From Cyclina sinensis (lineage: Eukaryota; Mollusca; Bivalvia; Venerida; Veneridae), in NCBI GenBank assembly GCA_012932295.1, contig JAAONU010000013.1:40872627-40936626 (forward strand): a DNA stretch of 64,000 nt, given 5' to 3'. The position numbers were made by a program, and so were the translations under genes. Positions 40,701 to 47,742 of the stretch are shown piece after piece. How positions within the stretch are numbered: position 1 is the stretch's first letter; the number at the start of each line of letters is the position of its first letter. The notes beneath the pieces were generated by a model. That model was not told the origin of the DNA, did not search any database, and was given only the letters and a program-made list of their open reading frames with translations.

Positions 40701-43700
40701 TGCTTTGGTTAAGTAAAGGTGTCTATAATGTTTATAATGATGCTGGTACCACGAGTATGGTTTGGTTAAGTAAAGGTGTCTATAATGTTTATAATGATGC
40801 TGGTACCACGAGTATGGTTTGGTTAAGTTAAACTGTCTATAATGTTTAAACTGATGCCGGTACCACAAGTATGGTTTGGTAAAGTAAAGGTGTATATAAT
40901 GTTTATACTGATGCTGGTACTACAAGTATGGTTTGGTTAAGTAAAGGTGTCAATAATGTTTATAATGATGCTGGTACTACAAGTATGATTTGGTTAAGTA
41001 AAGGTGTCGACAGTGTCTAAGTGATGCTGGTACCACAAGTAAGGTTTTGCTAAGTAAAGGTGTCTTATGTTATAACAATGCTGGTACCACAGGTATGGTT
41101 TGATAAAGTAAAGGTGTCAATAATGTTTAAACTGATGTTGGTACCACAAGTATGGTTTGGCTATGTAAAAGTGTCTATAATGTTTATACTGATGCTGGTA
41201 GGCTAAGTAAAGGTGTCAATAATGTTTAAGTGATGCTGGTGTCAGAAGTATGGTTTTGCTAAGAAAGTTGTCAATAATGTTTAAGTGATGCTGGTACCAC
41301 AAGTGTGGTTTGGCTAAGTAAAGAAATTAAAAATTTTCAACTGATTTTTTTTCTGCAAACAAGGTTTGGCCAAGTAATGAAGTCAGTAATGTTTTAACTG
41401 ACATTATTTCTGCAAGTTTTGATTTGCTCAGTAAAGGTATGAAAACATCTGACTGATACAAAATTAAAACATAATTGAAATATTATTTTTATTTTCCTAA
41501 AGAAAGTTTTCCTGGGTTTCTTTTACCGTGATATCTAAAATAACTGTTACGGTACATTACACACTTTCTACAATTATAATAAATATAACGTCTGATATTA
41601 ACTGCGTCATGAAATTTTCTTTGGATAAATGTATTATAGAATTTGCTTTTCATACAGTTTCGCCTAAGCAAGCTTGAGTACTAATCCTGTTGGAACCTGG
41701 CTTTGAATGTTGCCTTGCATCTATGTATTACAGACAAAAGACTGTTAGATACATGTAACTTACTGCCCTGCCTCTAGTATATTTCCTTTACACGTATTCA
41801 GTCGAGCATGTAAATGAAACATAAGTTTATAAAACATAAGCGTATTAGCTTGTCATGCTGGTTAGAAAATCCAACTGGATGCTTGCAAAACTAAATATTG
41901 TCATATAATAATTAGATATATGTTTGGTCTAAAATAAAAGCACCAATCCAAAGCATTGAAAGCAATATGGAAATAGCCAAATAAAAAAAAAAAAGGTCCG
42001 AAGTAATTAAATTGTCCCAAATACTAACTGAGGTTTGATTTCCAAGGGAATTCTGAAAAAAAGAAATGCAAATAGAATTTATCAAGCTGCTGACAACATA
42101 AACCATAGTCATGATAGGATTTAGAGGTATGGAATATAATGTAGGTTGCTAACTTGCTATAATACAAGGTACATTACAGTTTATCTGCTTTCTTTACTAC
42201 ATAACCAGCTTAATATAAACTAATGATGCTCATAAATGTTTGAAATTCTGTCAATAATGTTCTAACAAAAACCCATTTAAACCTTAGATATTTATATATG
42301 ACAATGTATGGGTACTTTCTATTTAAATATTCCATATTTCCAAAATGACACACTGAGAACTTCTTTCATGAGCTTAAGAAGATGAAAAATGATAAACAAT
42401 GTTTTTCTATAATCTTTTTGTTTAATTCATAGAGCTGATCTCAAATGTTAGGTGCGGTGACTTGGTTCGAGTAACTTAAAGCCTGGTCAACAGTCACAAT
42501 AATGGAGCCAGAAAACTATAATCAAAATTGCATTAAAAGCTGAAAGTCTGAACACAACAAATGTCCATACACTACATCAGTAAGCCTTCATTCACTGCAC
42601 AGTGCAAAGCTAGGTCAAAGCTGTTGAGAAATTTACTGAAGCAGACTTTAGGTAAGACAGAATTTACATTCAGATTTCTACATGAACATAAAAGGAAAAC
42701 TAGAAGATTCTCTCAACTACATGTTTCTGCAAAAATGCAAAATGTGGAGAGAGAAACTCCCTGGGTTTCAGAATTAGGTTGAATCTACAACTCTGTAATA
42801 TTTATAACAGAAATATTTTAGCTCTTTCCAGCAAACACAGCACAATACTACATGGGAGGGAATCTATAAAGTATGGGCATCAGCGATGTTAACTTAAAAA
42901 GTTAAACTTCCAACTTACCAAATTCTGAATTACTTCCAAAAAGACGCAGACAATTATTTGTCTCTCATGACAACAAATTTTAAGTTTACTTAAAAAACAA
43001 AAACACACACAGTGTAAATTGATGAATACATTTTATATTTAACTGTATTTTTTCTTTTTCTTTTTGGTGTTTTGCAACAAGTAATATTGTTAAAACTTTA
43101 AACAGGGTAAGACATATATAATATAGGTATAATTTTTTACAGCTTTTTTCACTTTTGATCATCTTTCATTTTGTAAACATCACTTTAAAGTTCATGCTAA
43201 ATGACTGAAACTAATTTATTTAATATCATACCAGCATTTGTAGATCTTTATTTATTGGCAAGTCAACAAATGTCATTACATGTCTTATAAAATCCTCACC
43301 TTTTGACAACATTCTGCTTACAAGAACCTGTCATAATAATGCCCTATCTATGTATATGAGCTTATTTGTCATTGGTGCCCTGATGACCGATGCCCCCTAC
43401 AGAGATTTGATATTTTATGTTGTGGGGGATAGTGCAAGATACAGAAAGCATTCCATTCCAGAGACATCCCAAGTTCTTTTACAATCTCAGTGTACAGCAC
43501 TGATACAAGGGACCTTGGTTTAATGTCTCATCCTAAAGACAATTAGTAAAGTTTATAGTGGACCAGTGGGGTATCCATCTTGCAATCTCCCACTTATATT
43601 GAGAGTTAACAGAAAACAGTACTGTATTTTTTGTATTATCAATACATTAAAACTTACTATCTGTTAACTTGATATTGCCCAGAATAAATTTATTAATATA

Positions 43701-46001
43701 TTTTTTGCTTTGTAGATGAAAAAAAAAATCCTAGGCCAAGGCCTAAAGCACTCTTTAGTAACAGTAAGTTTGCACTGATGATGAACACTTGGCAACAGAC
43801 TGAAATACATCTAATCTAAGACAAACTACTGTTGAGCTATTTGTTTCAATTCAATGTAACTAAAATTATACCCTCCTGGTCACTGGTATTCTACATGCTT
43901 ACGTTTTGAGAGAAGTATGTATCGGTTTGATGAACAATACATCTGTGAGCATTTGTTCTGAATATGAAAGATTTCAACCACAGGGGCATTCTTTAGCATT
44001 TTCCCCTAAAAGGTACACATTTTATATGAATCAGTCCCTTTGAAATGAAGCCCTACTTGTCACTACCAGTCTTATAGAGTGTTTATCTAGATAAATAGTG
44101 TGAATATCTAAAGAATAATACTTTTTAGTAAAACTGGTTTGTTATCTACATCATAGAGCACAGTTCAGTCAGCTAGCATGTTTAACTGCCCAACTACTAG
44201 TATAGGGTGGAGGGAGGAATAACTAGCAACATTTACCTGTGCTTTTACCTTCAACAACTGACCATCCGAAGTGCCAACAACTGCTATTGGATGATTCAGC
44301 TGATTGGTCAGGACAACTGCTGTGATCATTTCATCAACGCAAATGTCAGCTTCTGTTTGGAACACCGAGTCAACATCCATCCCACCTGTTATGCCAACCA
44401 TTCTCTGAGTATGGTCATATGCACAGTAAGTGTCATCTCTGAACTGTAAATAAATACTAGTATATTGTATTGATAAACATATAAGAAGCAATTTAAGACT
44501 CTAGATTGCATAGATTTATCTTTAACAACAACAGAGACTAACAAAAATACCTAAACCAGTCTTGTGCAAACAAGAGCAACAAGATGGCCTCATATTGCAT
44601 AAATGAGCACTATTTTCCCTTCTAGAAACATGATGGTCAAAAATAATTCATAATTTTTTATTCTAAGTCTTTCCAATTTAATATAACAACTGAATCATTT
44701 TGTTTACATCACTCTTCTTGTAAAACATTTCTAATGATATACTCTGGTGAACTCAATAGCAAATAGTAGTACTTCATCTCAATGGATTTTTCATAAGCAC
44801 GCAAGAAATTAAATGACAAATAACTTTGTCATAAAGCTACAAGATGAGGGATCAACATACTGAAATTCTGATTAACATAAATTTTACTTACCAACATTGC
44901 TGAAATCTTACAATTCTCCACAGCACCATAGACCCACCAAGGGTATGTCCCAGTGCCCCCGTTATAGCAATAAAATTGCAAGTTTGAAAAATGGTTTCTA
45001 GCATTGGTCATTGAGAAATTACAAACCACACTACCATGTGCTGGGTCTGGCTCATCTGAGGCAGTGTTACTAGGGCGACCAAAGCTGATGGCCAAATAGT
45101 CACTGGTTCCTCCATACTGCATATAAGCAGAAGTTGCTAATGTGTATTCTAATGAGTTTTGGGTACACTGAATAACAGTTTCTATATATGTCTTGTAATA
45201 CCTGTCATCTATACAAAATTGTATTAAACGTGTTACATACGAAGTACGTGAACCATGTGGATCTAATGGCTGTATAGACACATAATACCCATAACCGTTT
45301 AGTTCAAACCCATATATATATTTTGCACGAAACATTGCTTGTACTGTTGGCAGGACACTGAGGTAACTGTAAGAATACAAATCTCTGTTGTCTTCCAGAT
45401 ATTTCATTCTGCTTTCAGACCCATTGTAAACTATTTCTCTGGTAGAAATCGTATACGGTGAAAATTTTTCCTCTTTGCGGTCATAAGTCGAGACTGCTGC
45501 ATACAACATACGTCTTTCTGTTTCAATTCCTTTTGGTGGGCGGCCAAAAAATGCCACTGATGAAACTTTACTTCCAACAAAAGAGGCATGATCTGTCACA
45601 TTAAATGAATATTTGGTGTCAAAATCTAATAGAGAATATATACTACAAAGTCCTTGTTGTATTGTTCCACAAGCTAAAAGATAGCTATGAATCTTATTAA
45701 TGGCGAGTATGTTTATCACATTTGAAACTTGTGACCTAATTTCACTACAATGTGCAGGTTTTCCAAAACATTTGTCCGAGTCAAACTCTGGGCCAACAGA
45801 TTTTTGCTGCTGGATTTGTAACTTATCATCAAGTCTTAATAAAATGTTTTCACCACCAACATATAACATACGAGTGTTATCATCAAGTGTCAGTTTTGAA
45901 AGATTACTTTGAGCTGTGTACAGTTCCAAAACCAGTTTATTACATTGTGTGTGCAACACATACAAACACATCAATACAAAATATGTTCCTAGTGTACCCA
46001 T
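13517..46001 (-). CDS. MET: MET/HGF-receptor-family receptor tyrosine kinase, 21 coding exons
   Basis: This is a single-pass cell-surface receptor that signals by tyrosine phosphorylation. By family, it belongs with vertebrate MET and RON, which bind HGF-type ligands; the bivalve ligand is unknown. Joining exons 21 to 1 gives about 1,448 residues (human MET is about 1,390). In order: signal peptide (1-20), Sema (about 25-480), PSI (about 490-541, Cys-rich), four IPT domains (about 542-920), transmembrane helix (about 952-975), juxtamembrane, kinase (about 1055-1330) and a tail to 1448. Key kinase residues are a GAGHFGSV loop, VAVK Lys about 1086, HRDLACRN with Asp about 1181, DFG Asp about 1199, the tyrosine pair about 1211-1212, and WMALE. 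A YVNM tyrosine at about 1337 resembles MET's docking site. All junctions are GT-AG with matching phases except for one extra base in exon 9. No D-Y-R Cbl site was seen in the juxtamembrane part. Confidence 0.93.
14840..14959 (-). CDS. MET: MET-like exon 20: C-terminal tail
   Basis: 120 bases, phase 1 at both ends. It encodes [20 protein letters not shown], then a Ser/Thr/Pro-rich stretch with [13 protein letters not shown]. The two tyrosines of DYHYTDEL could be further phosphorylation sites. Low-complexity tail sequence is expected to vary between species. Confidence 0.85.
15366..15535 (-). CDS. MET: MET-like exon 19: end of kinase and docking tyrosine
   Basis: 170 bases, phase 2 in and 1 out. 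It encodes [20 protein letters not shown] (kinase subdomain XI), then a helix, then [10 protein letters not shown]. The YVNM motif fits both Grb2-SH2 (Y-x-N) and p85-SH2 (Y-x-x-M) consensus binding and lies where MET has its multifunctional docking pair; this function is inferred. Confidence 0.94.
15710..15846 (-). CDS. MET: MET-like exon 18: kinase C-lobe
   Basis: 137 bases, phase 0 in and 2 out. It encodes [20 protein letters not shown] and [19 protein letters not shown]. This matches MET's [19 protein letters not shown] and G-R-R-x-x-Q-P-x-Y-C-P-D. Confidence 0.95.
15896..17098. mobile_element. Inverted-repeat element with subterminal GGGTCAA repeats
   Basis: Lies in the intron between exons 17 and 18. 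The ends AGGGTGTTCGG and CGGACACCCT are short inverted repeats. Several copies of TTCAAGGGTCAAA or related text lie just inside both ends, in opposite orientation, as is usual for transposase-bound subterminal motifs. About 110 bp (16,440-16,550, with GATGTCGCGGAAATATATGA) recurs inverted at about 32,810-32,920, inside another element. No intact transposase is seen. Confidence 0.55.
17345..17430 (-). other. tRNA-like fragment (possible SINE or tRNA pseudogene)
   Basis: On the minus strand, TTTGGCTCAGTGGTTAGAGC contains TGGCTCAGTGG, a full match to the Pol III A-box consensus and to the D-arm of many tRNAs. About 40 bases on, AGTTCCAGTTCCG is only a weak B-box. It is therefore not a working tRNA, more likely a tRNA-derived remnant. 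Confidence 0.35.
17622..17784 (-). CDS. MET: MET-like exon 17: DFG and activation loop
   Basis: 163 bases, phase 2 in and 0 out. It encodes [20 protein letters not shown], then LPVKWMALE. The Tyr-Tyr pair matches MET's paired activation tyrosines (D-x-Y-x-x-x-Y-Y). The exon ends SKSDV, with donor GATGTT then GTAAGT. Confidence 0.96.
18071..18180 (-). CDS. MET: MET-like exon 16: catalytic loop
   Basis: 110 bases, phase 0 in and 2 out. It encodes [20 protein letters not shown] and then [11 protein letters not shown]. The catalytic Asp is about residue 1181. The loop has Cys where most receptor kinases have Ala (HRDLAARN). The preceding intron (18,181-22,465) holds a 49-bp minisatellite. Confidence 0.95.
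19452..21066. repeat. 49-bp minisatellite, about 33 copies
   Basis: Head-to-tail units contain GTGGGAACAGGAATCAAATA, then a variable part (CGTACAATAAAT or CATAAAATAAAT), then CAGACAATATTCAAGT. The units are highly similar, which suggests recent expansion. It lies in the intron between kinase exons 15 and 16. A lone partial copy lies near 21,145-21,178. The period is not a multiple of three, so no long open frames arise. Confidence 0.93.
21541..22280. mobile_element. Modular repeat element with GCTCCGCGGAGC 5' palindrome
   Basis: The element begins AACAAGAGCTCCGCGGAGCG, which contains a 12-base perfect palindrome. About three units of about 157 bp follow, with AATAAGCAATTTTGACAAAAA and CCCCTTGTGTTACAA blocks. 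It ends with a foldable AGCTCGACTTTTTCTTCGAA. A second copy with one unit lies at 35,876-36,180. The structure suggests a pearl/HINE-type bivalve element (inference). Confidence 0.65.
22466..22557 (-). CDS. MET: MET-like exon 15: kinase hinge
   Basis: 92 bases, phase 1 in and 0 out. It encodes [20 protein letters not shown] then [11 protein letters not shown]. The P-L-V-V-L-P-[FY]-M-[RK]-H-G-D-L and F/Y-I-R-N-E-T run is nearly diagnostic for MET-family kinases. Confidence 0.95.
22850..23562. mobile_element. CAGGGCTCC inverted-repeat element with 9-bp target duplication
   Basis: Ends read CAGGGCTCCTAAAATTTTG and, inverted, CAGGGCTCCCGAAAACCGA. Both sides are flanked by TATTCAAAC (22,841-22,849 and 23,563-23,571), a 9-base direct duplication. 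CGGTC motifs recur just inside both ends. There is no transposase frame, so the element is non-autonomous. A 9-bp duplication is more usual for Mutator-like than hAT elements (8 bp), although CAGGG ends resemble hAT; the superfamily is uncertain. It sits in the intron between exons 14 and 15. Confidence 0.75.
23790..23882 (-). CDS. MET: MET-like exon 14: kinase helix C
   Basis: 93 bases, phase 1 at both ends. It encodes [20 protein letters not shown], with the helix-C Glu in FLKEALIM and the H-P-N-V-L that follows it in MET and many receptor kinases. The donor is CTTATAG then GTAAAT. Confidence 0.92.
24160..24935. repeat. Degenerate minisatellite of about 30-45 bp units
   Basis: Diverged repeats combine GTGTCATACCTAGATGTAGA and GAACAGTAGAGTGTG-like blocks. 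Within it, an 83-85 bp segment containing GAGTGTGCTACACCTCGCTG is nearly perfectly duplicated (about 24,773-24,923). It lies in the intron between exons 13 and 14. Confidence 0.65.
25033..25116 (-). CDS. MET: MET-like exon 13: Gly-rich loop and catalytic Lys
   Basis: 84 bases, phase 1 at both ends. It encodes [20 protein letters not shown] then VAVKTLH. With exon 12 it forms G-A-G-H-F-G-S-V, corresponding to MET's G-R-G-H-F-G-C-V. The Lys of VAVK, about residue 1086, is the ATP-anchoring lysine. The donor is GCACA then GTAAGT. Confidence 0.92.
25482..25622 (-). CDS. MET: MET-like exon 12: juxtamembrane segment to start of kinase
   Basis: 141 bases, phase 1 at both ends. It encodes [20 protein letters not shown] and ends [12 protein letters not shown], where the Gly-rich loop begins. 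The segment is longer than strictly needed for a linker. I see no D-Y-R Cbl-recruitment motif. Confidence 0.88.
26627..26900 (-). CDS. MET: MET-like exon 11: membrane-proximal stem and transmembrane helix
   Basis: 274 bases, phase 0 in and 1 out. [18 protein letters not shown] resembles the stem of MET and plexins (V-x-x-G-x-x-x-x-x-V-G-x-L-x-Y). The helix starts [20 protein letters not shown] and stops at MKRKR, the cytoplasmic positive patch. The donor AAATG then GTATGT sits next to a short duplication of GTAGGAGACAT. Confidence 0.92.
27118..27273 (-). CDS. MET: MET-like exon 10: IPT domain 4, second part
   Basis: 156 bases, exactly 52 codons, phase 0. It encodes [20 protein letters not shown], then a Cys-containing strand and [10 protein letters not shown], matching the second half of MET's fourth IPT domain (G-x-x-C then L-x-C-x-P). 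The donor is GTAGAG then GTGTGT. Confidence 0.9.
27741..28011 (-). CDS. MET: MET-like exon 9: end of IPT 3, start of IPT 4, with one extra base
   Basis: The exon is flanked by a clear acceptor (TAATTTTCAG) and donor (TTAAG then GTAAAG). It is 271 bases long, but phase 0 at both ends calls for 270. The upstream frame reads [19 protein letters not shown] through [13 protein letters not shown] and then meets TAA one base before the donor. The frame needed by exon 10 reads KEFLEIK at the exon end, the standard IPT strand. One surplus base around 27,765-27,775, in or near a TTT run, would explain this. It may be an assembly indel, an allele, or decay. Confidence 0.82.
28232..28440. repeat. 42-bp minisatellite, five copies, adjoining a splice donor
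   Basis: Units read ATCATTATATGCCCATT(A/G)AATGTGAAGAGTTCACACAACTGA. The last copy ends at the donor of exon 8 (28,440-28,445). The period is a multiple of three, so open frames appear on both strands; these are not genes. Confidence 0.9.
28446..28746 (-). CDS. MET: MET-like exon 8: end of IPT 2 and start of IPT 3
   Basis: 301 bases, phase 2 in and 0 out. The first half carries [11 protein letters not shown] and the basic run GKKKKRA (28,668-28,682), then [19 protein letters not shown]. The second half starts IPT 3 with [17 protein letters not shown]. The donor GAAGAG then GTAGTG lies directly against a 42-bp minisatellite in the intron. Confidence 0.88.
28970..29400. repeat. Modular repeat fragment in the intron between exons 7 and 8
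   Basis: Contains units with AAGTTTCATGGCTATAGCAG-like text and a GTTTGGAGTTACA(T/C)GCGACA block, present twice about 160 bp apart (near 29,125 and 29,280). The right end reads ATGCCCCTCCTCTCCCTCC, similar to the ends of other modular elements here. Confidence 0.45.
30003..30139 (-). CDS. MET: MET-like exon 7: IPT domain 2, first part
   Basis: 137 bases, phase 0 in and 2 out. It encodes [20 protein letters not shown], a second full IPT start, then VLIGTESCD. The donor GAGAG then GTATTG is slightly weak but in phase with exon 8. Confidence 0.88.
30408..30546 (-). CDS. MET: MET-like exon 6: IPT domain 1, second part
   Basis: 139 bases, phase 2 in and 0 out. It begins with the codons for Ile-Arg-Cys-Lys and ends MKFEYR at donor AGG then GTCAGT. 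The F-x-Y strand is typical of the end of an IPT domain. Confidence 0.88.
30932..31074 (-). CDS. MET: MET-like exon 5: IPT domain 1, first part
   Basis: 143 bases, phase 0 in and 2 out. It encodes [20 protein letters not shown], the canonical P-x-x-G-P-x-x-G-G-T-x-L-T-I-x-G start of an IPT/TIG domain, then a [10 protein letters not shown] strand. Confidence 0.9.
31961..33322. mobile_element. Inverted-repeat element of about 1.36 kb in the intron after exon 4
   Basis: The left end GGTCACCTAGGAATTAATCT and the right end AGATTATTCCCTAGTCACC are imperfect inverted repeats of about 20 bp. The interior shares about 110 bp, inverted, with the element at 15,896-17,098. The right end lies about 45 bases from the exon 4 donor at 33,362-33,367. 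No transposase frame or clear target duplication was found. Confidence 0.6.
33368..33541 (-). CDS. MET: MET-like exon 4: PSI domain
   Basis: 58 codons, phase 0. It contains [26 protein letters not shown] and a further two Cys; the C-x5-C-x2-C pattern followed by GCGWC is the plexin-semaphorin-integrin fold. The donor is TTCTCA then GTAAGT. An inverted-repeat element ends about 45 bases into the following intron. Confidence 0.92.
33752..34602. mobile_element. Modular repeat element ending TCAGGTGAGCT
   Basis: About four diverged units of about 150 bp carry TTTGAGCAACTTTA and GGAACATTTCTGTCAA blocks. The left end has GATCACTCACTCACCTGAGC and the right end CGCTCAGGTGAGCTGAAAAG, which are complementary. 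It belongs with the elements at 4,742-5,590 and 49,795-50,735. Confidence 0.5.
34855..34986 (-). CDS. MET: MET-like exon 3: end of Sema
   Basis: 132 bases, 44 codons, phase 0. It encodes residues about 440-483, including [17 protein letters not shown], which matches the end-of-Sema signature H/Y-L-Y-V-L-T-x-K-K of MET and plexins. The acceptor is TGTCTGCAG and the donor AAGAAG then GTGGGT. The preceding intron (34,987-44,236) is 9.2 kb and full of tandem repeats. Confidence 0.88.
35876..36180. mobile_element. Single-unit copy of the GCTCCGYGGAGC element
   Basis: Begins AACAAGAGCTCCGTGGAGCG, contains one core unit with AATTTTGACAAAAATTGTAA and CCCCTTGTGTTACAAATGCC, and ends AGCTCAACTTTTTCTTC. 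It is the short counterpart of the three-unit copy at 21,541-22,280. Confidence 0.65.
36290..36470. repeat. Outlying degenerate copies of the 57-bp minisatellite
   Basis: Text such as AAAATGGCTAGTCAAAATG and GGCTTTGCTTAGTAAAGG resembles the diverged left edge of the array that resumes at 37,645. The interruption is the modular element between them. Confidence 0.45.
36755..37642. mobile_element. Modular element with five 145-bp AGGTCA-containing units
   Basis: Units recur at 145-146 bp spacing (near 36,848, 36,993, 37,139, 37,284 and 37,429), each with GTGACCTTGACCTTTGACCT, AATAGGGGTCATCTACTGGT and a TTCTCTAGTTATTGATC block. A (GACA)n microsatellite follows at about 37,568, then an end reading GAAGTGGGGGCATAAA. 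The left end reads AAATGCCCCCCC, complementary to the right end. It interrupts the degenerate edge of the 57-bp minisatellite, so it inserted after that array existed. Confidence 0.75.
37645..41440. repeat. 57-bp minisatellite, over 50 copies, in the intron after exon 2
   Basis: The core (38,090-41,320) is made of units with ATGATTTGGTTTAGTAAAGG, TGTCTATAATGTTTATACTG and ATGCTGGTACCACAAGT. Units are almost identical in the centre and decay toward both edges, as expected from unequal exchange. Between about 39,388 and 39,900 a 71-bp form with 14 extra bases (ACCATGATGCTGGT) alternates with the normal unit. Because 57 is a multiple of three, open frames up to 309 codons appear on both strands; these lack any gene signals. 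Confidence 0.95.
41441..44236. other. Remainder of the large intron between exons 2 and 3
   Basis: AT-rich sequence without recognised coding exons. A stretch at about 43,425-43,620, with GGGACCTTGGTTTAATGTCT and CATCTTGCAATCTCCCACTT, resembles an interspersed repeat I associate with molluscan genomes; this is from memory of the pattern and not checked. Confidence 0.35.
44237..44443 (-). CDS. MET: MET-like exon 2: Sema continuation
   Basis: 207 bases, 69 codons, phase 0 at both ends. The acceptor is TTTATTTACAG and the donor CACAG then GTAAAT. It encodes [16 protein letters not shown] and [17 protein letters not shown], the last Sema blade pattern (G-T-x-x-G-x-L-x-K-V). An alternative donor at the preceding GGTAAAAG would shorten it by a few codons. 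Confidence 0.88.
44892..46001 (-). CDS. MET: MET-like exon 1: signal peptide and most of Sema
   Basis: Codes for residues 1-370. The start [20 protein letters not shown] is a hydrophobic signal peptide ending at a Cys. Sema hallmarks follow, including [21 protein letters not shown] and [16 protein letters not shown], which parallels the C-G-x-x-x-x-G-x-C stretch of MET. The exon ends ATGTTG then GTAAGT, phase 0. As in MET, one large exon carries most of the Sema domain. No R-x-K-R furin site is seen near residue 300, where human MET is cut. Confidence 0.92.
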
Positions 46002-46095
46002 CCTGTTTTAAATTAGTAAAGTTTACTTTCCAAATGTTTCATTTAGTTCATTCTTGATACCATAAAGCTGCCGAACTGTCATTTCTTTTCAAATC
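46002..46095 (-). other. MET: Probable 5' UTR part of the first coding exon
   Basis: Upstream of the start ATG the minus strand reads CTTTTTCAG then GATTTG, a good acceptor, suggesting that a non-coding leader exon lies further upstream (toward higher coordinates). Vertebrate MET likewise has a non-coding exon 1. Three upstream ATGs lie in this 94-base leader: a 19-codon frame, a 2-codon frame and a 9-codon frame, all closing before the main ATG. Confidence 0.45.
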
Positions 46096-46226
46096 CTGAA
46101 AAAGACAATGTGAATACTAGCAGAAAATACTAACAGTTAATACTAATTAACGGAATACAAACAGTTACAGGAGTATTACTTCTGAAAAAATGTATAAGTA
46201 ATACTTGACAGGTAATGAGGTATACC

Positions 46227-46256
46227 GCACTGCATCCAGCAGGGTAAGGATTAACC
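46227..46256. repeat. Truncated MITE end
   Basis: CCAGCAGGGTAAGGATTAAC is the inverted form of the left end of the element at 9,991 (ACCCTTACCCTGCTGG). Only one end is present. Confidence 0.35.
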
Positions 46257-46439
46257 TCACTTGTGATAAAGAAAAAAAAAGTCATAAGTTAAAATTATTT
46301 TGCATTTTGAATCTGACAATGCACATGTCGGCCCATGGTGAGTCAGTCCCAAAGGCAAGGAGTGGGGCATGGGTTGTCAAGGTAACTGTTAACTAACTGG
46401 AAAAGTCCAGGTGCACATTGAACCTTACTTGCTGGTATA

Positions 46440-47110
46440 TATTCCTGTAAAGTTTTATGACCTTCTGTGCAATTGTGTTGGCTAAGTGTGTGACTAAGTT
46501 TTGGGTTGGGATTTTCACTAAAACCCCAGGTGCACAACTTCACTTGCTTGAAAGTTGCATTACCCAGTGTGTGCAACAGTGTTGGGTGAGCACATGACAC
46601 AAACTTTTTTGTAGCTTTTTTACTTAAGAGCTATAACTCTGCTCTCCCTGGAAGGAGGGAGATAGAAAACAGTAGGTTCTACACTTTGTTTGCTGATCTA
46701 TATCCCTGTGAAGTTTCATGACAATAAATGTAATACTGTTGGCTGAGCGCACAACACAAACTTTTTTGTAGTTATATTGACTAAATTAGGAGCCATAACT
46801 CTGTTTTACCTGGATGGAGGGAGATAAAAAAACACCAAGTACACAACTTCACTTGCTTTTCTATATATCCCTGTGAAGTTTCATGACCATAAGTGTAACA
46901 GCGCTGGCTAAGCACACAACACAAACTATTTAGTAGTTATTTTGACTAAACTAGGAGCCACAACTCTGTTTTCCCTGGACTGAGATAGATGAAAAACCTC
47001 AGGTGCCCATCTTCAACTGCTTATCTATATATCCCTGTGAAGTTTCATGACAAGTGTAAAAGTGTTGGATGAGCATGTAAAACAAACTTTCAGGCAGACG
47101 GAGTGCCCCC
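46440..47110. repeat. Tandem units with CCTGTGAAGTTTCATGAC
   Basis: Four diverged units (near 46,446, 46,713, 46,870 and 47,033) carry TATATCCCTGTGAAGTTTCA, then a GTAACAGCGCTGGCTAAGCA-like block and GCACACAACACAAACTTTTT. Spacing is 155-165 bp after the first. It resembles the core units of the modular elements elsewhere in the window. Confidence 0.5.
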
Positions 47111-47350
47111 TCCCATAATGGCACAAAAATCAGTAAATCTATAAGAGTGTCAACATAACACAGGTGCCTTCATTCTGTACCTTTGTCAGTTTGCTGGCCC
47201 TTGTATAGCACAGGACAGTGGGCAGCAGGTGGTTGGTCGGTATGCTGGCATTTCAATAAAGGAAGTTTTCAATATTTTTCTTGAGAATCAAATAAACTTG
47301 ACAACTCAAAGTTGATGGGACAATAGACTTTCTCCGGAATAAAGAATATT

Positions 47351-47510
47351 TGGGTTTTTCCCAGCTTATCCGGGGGTACAAACAAACTTTTACAGTTACA
47401 ACAAGGTAAATCAGTGCAACAGGTTGATCAACCTTTTGTGAAGGGTTGTGTACCATGAAGCCATAACGGTAAAAGTTTGTTTGTACCCCCGGATTAGCTG
47501 GGAAAAACCC
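47351..47510. repeat. Long inverted repeat with 43-base arms
   Basis: The arm at 47,351-47,393 starts TGGGTTTTTCCCAGCTTATC. The arm at 47,468-47,510 is its complement with few mismatches. About 74 bases separate them. A transcript could form a stable hairpin. It may be a small foldback element. Confidence 0.7.
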
Positions 47511-47742
47511 ACATTTGCCGAGTTCTGGATAACATCTATTGGAAGTACCTTGACTTAACCAAGACTGAAGTGTTAAGTTAAATAGCCTAAGGTCTTACAG
47601 TTTTGGTGGCGCACATGACACAAATGTAGATGGAAGAATGGAATGACAAATTTACAAGAGCAAATCAAAGTTCCCCTGCTTTAAAGAACAAAAAAGTGTT
47701 TTTAAGACACTTTATGTAATACCTAATTAAAATTCAAAAATA

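Noticed and set aside
39902..40831. 309-codon open frame of a repeated 19-residue unit
   Set aside because: It is produced by a 57-bp minisatellite whose period is a multiple of three; equally long frames appear on the other strand, and there is no start context, splice site or domain.
45700..46057. Plus-strand frames opposite the Sema exon
   Set aside because: Antisense shadows of a well-supported minus-strand exon.
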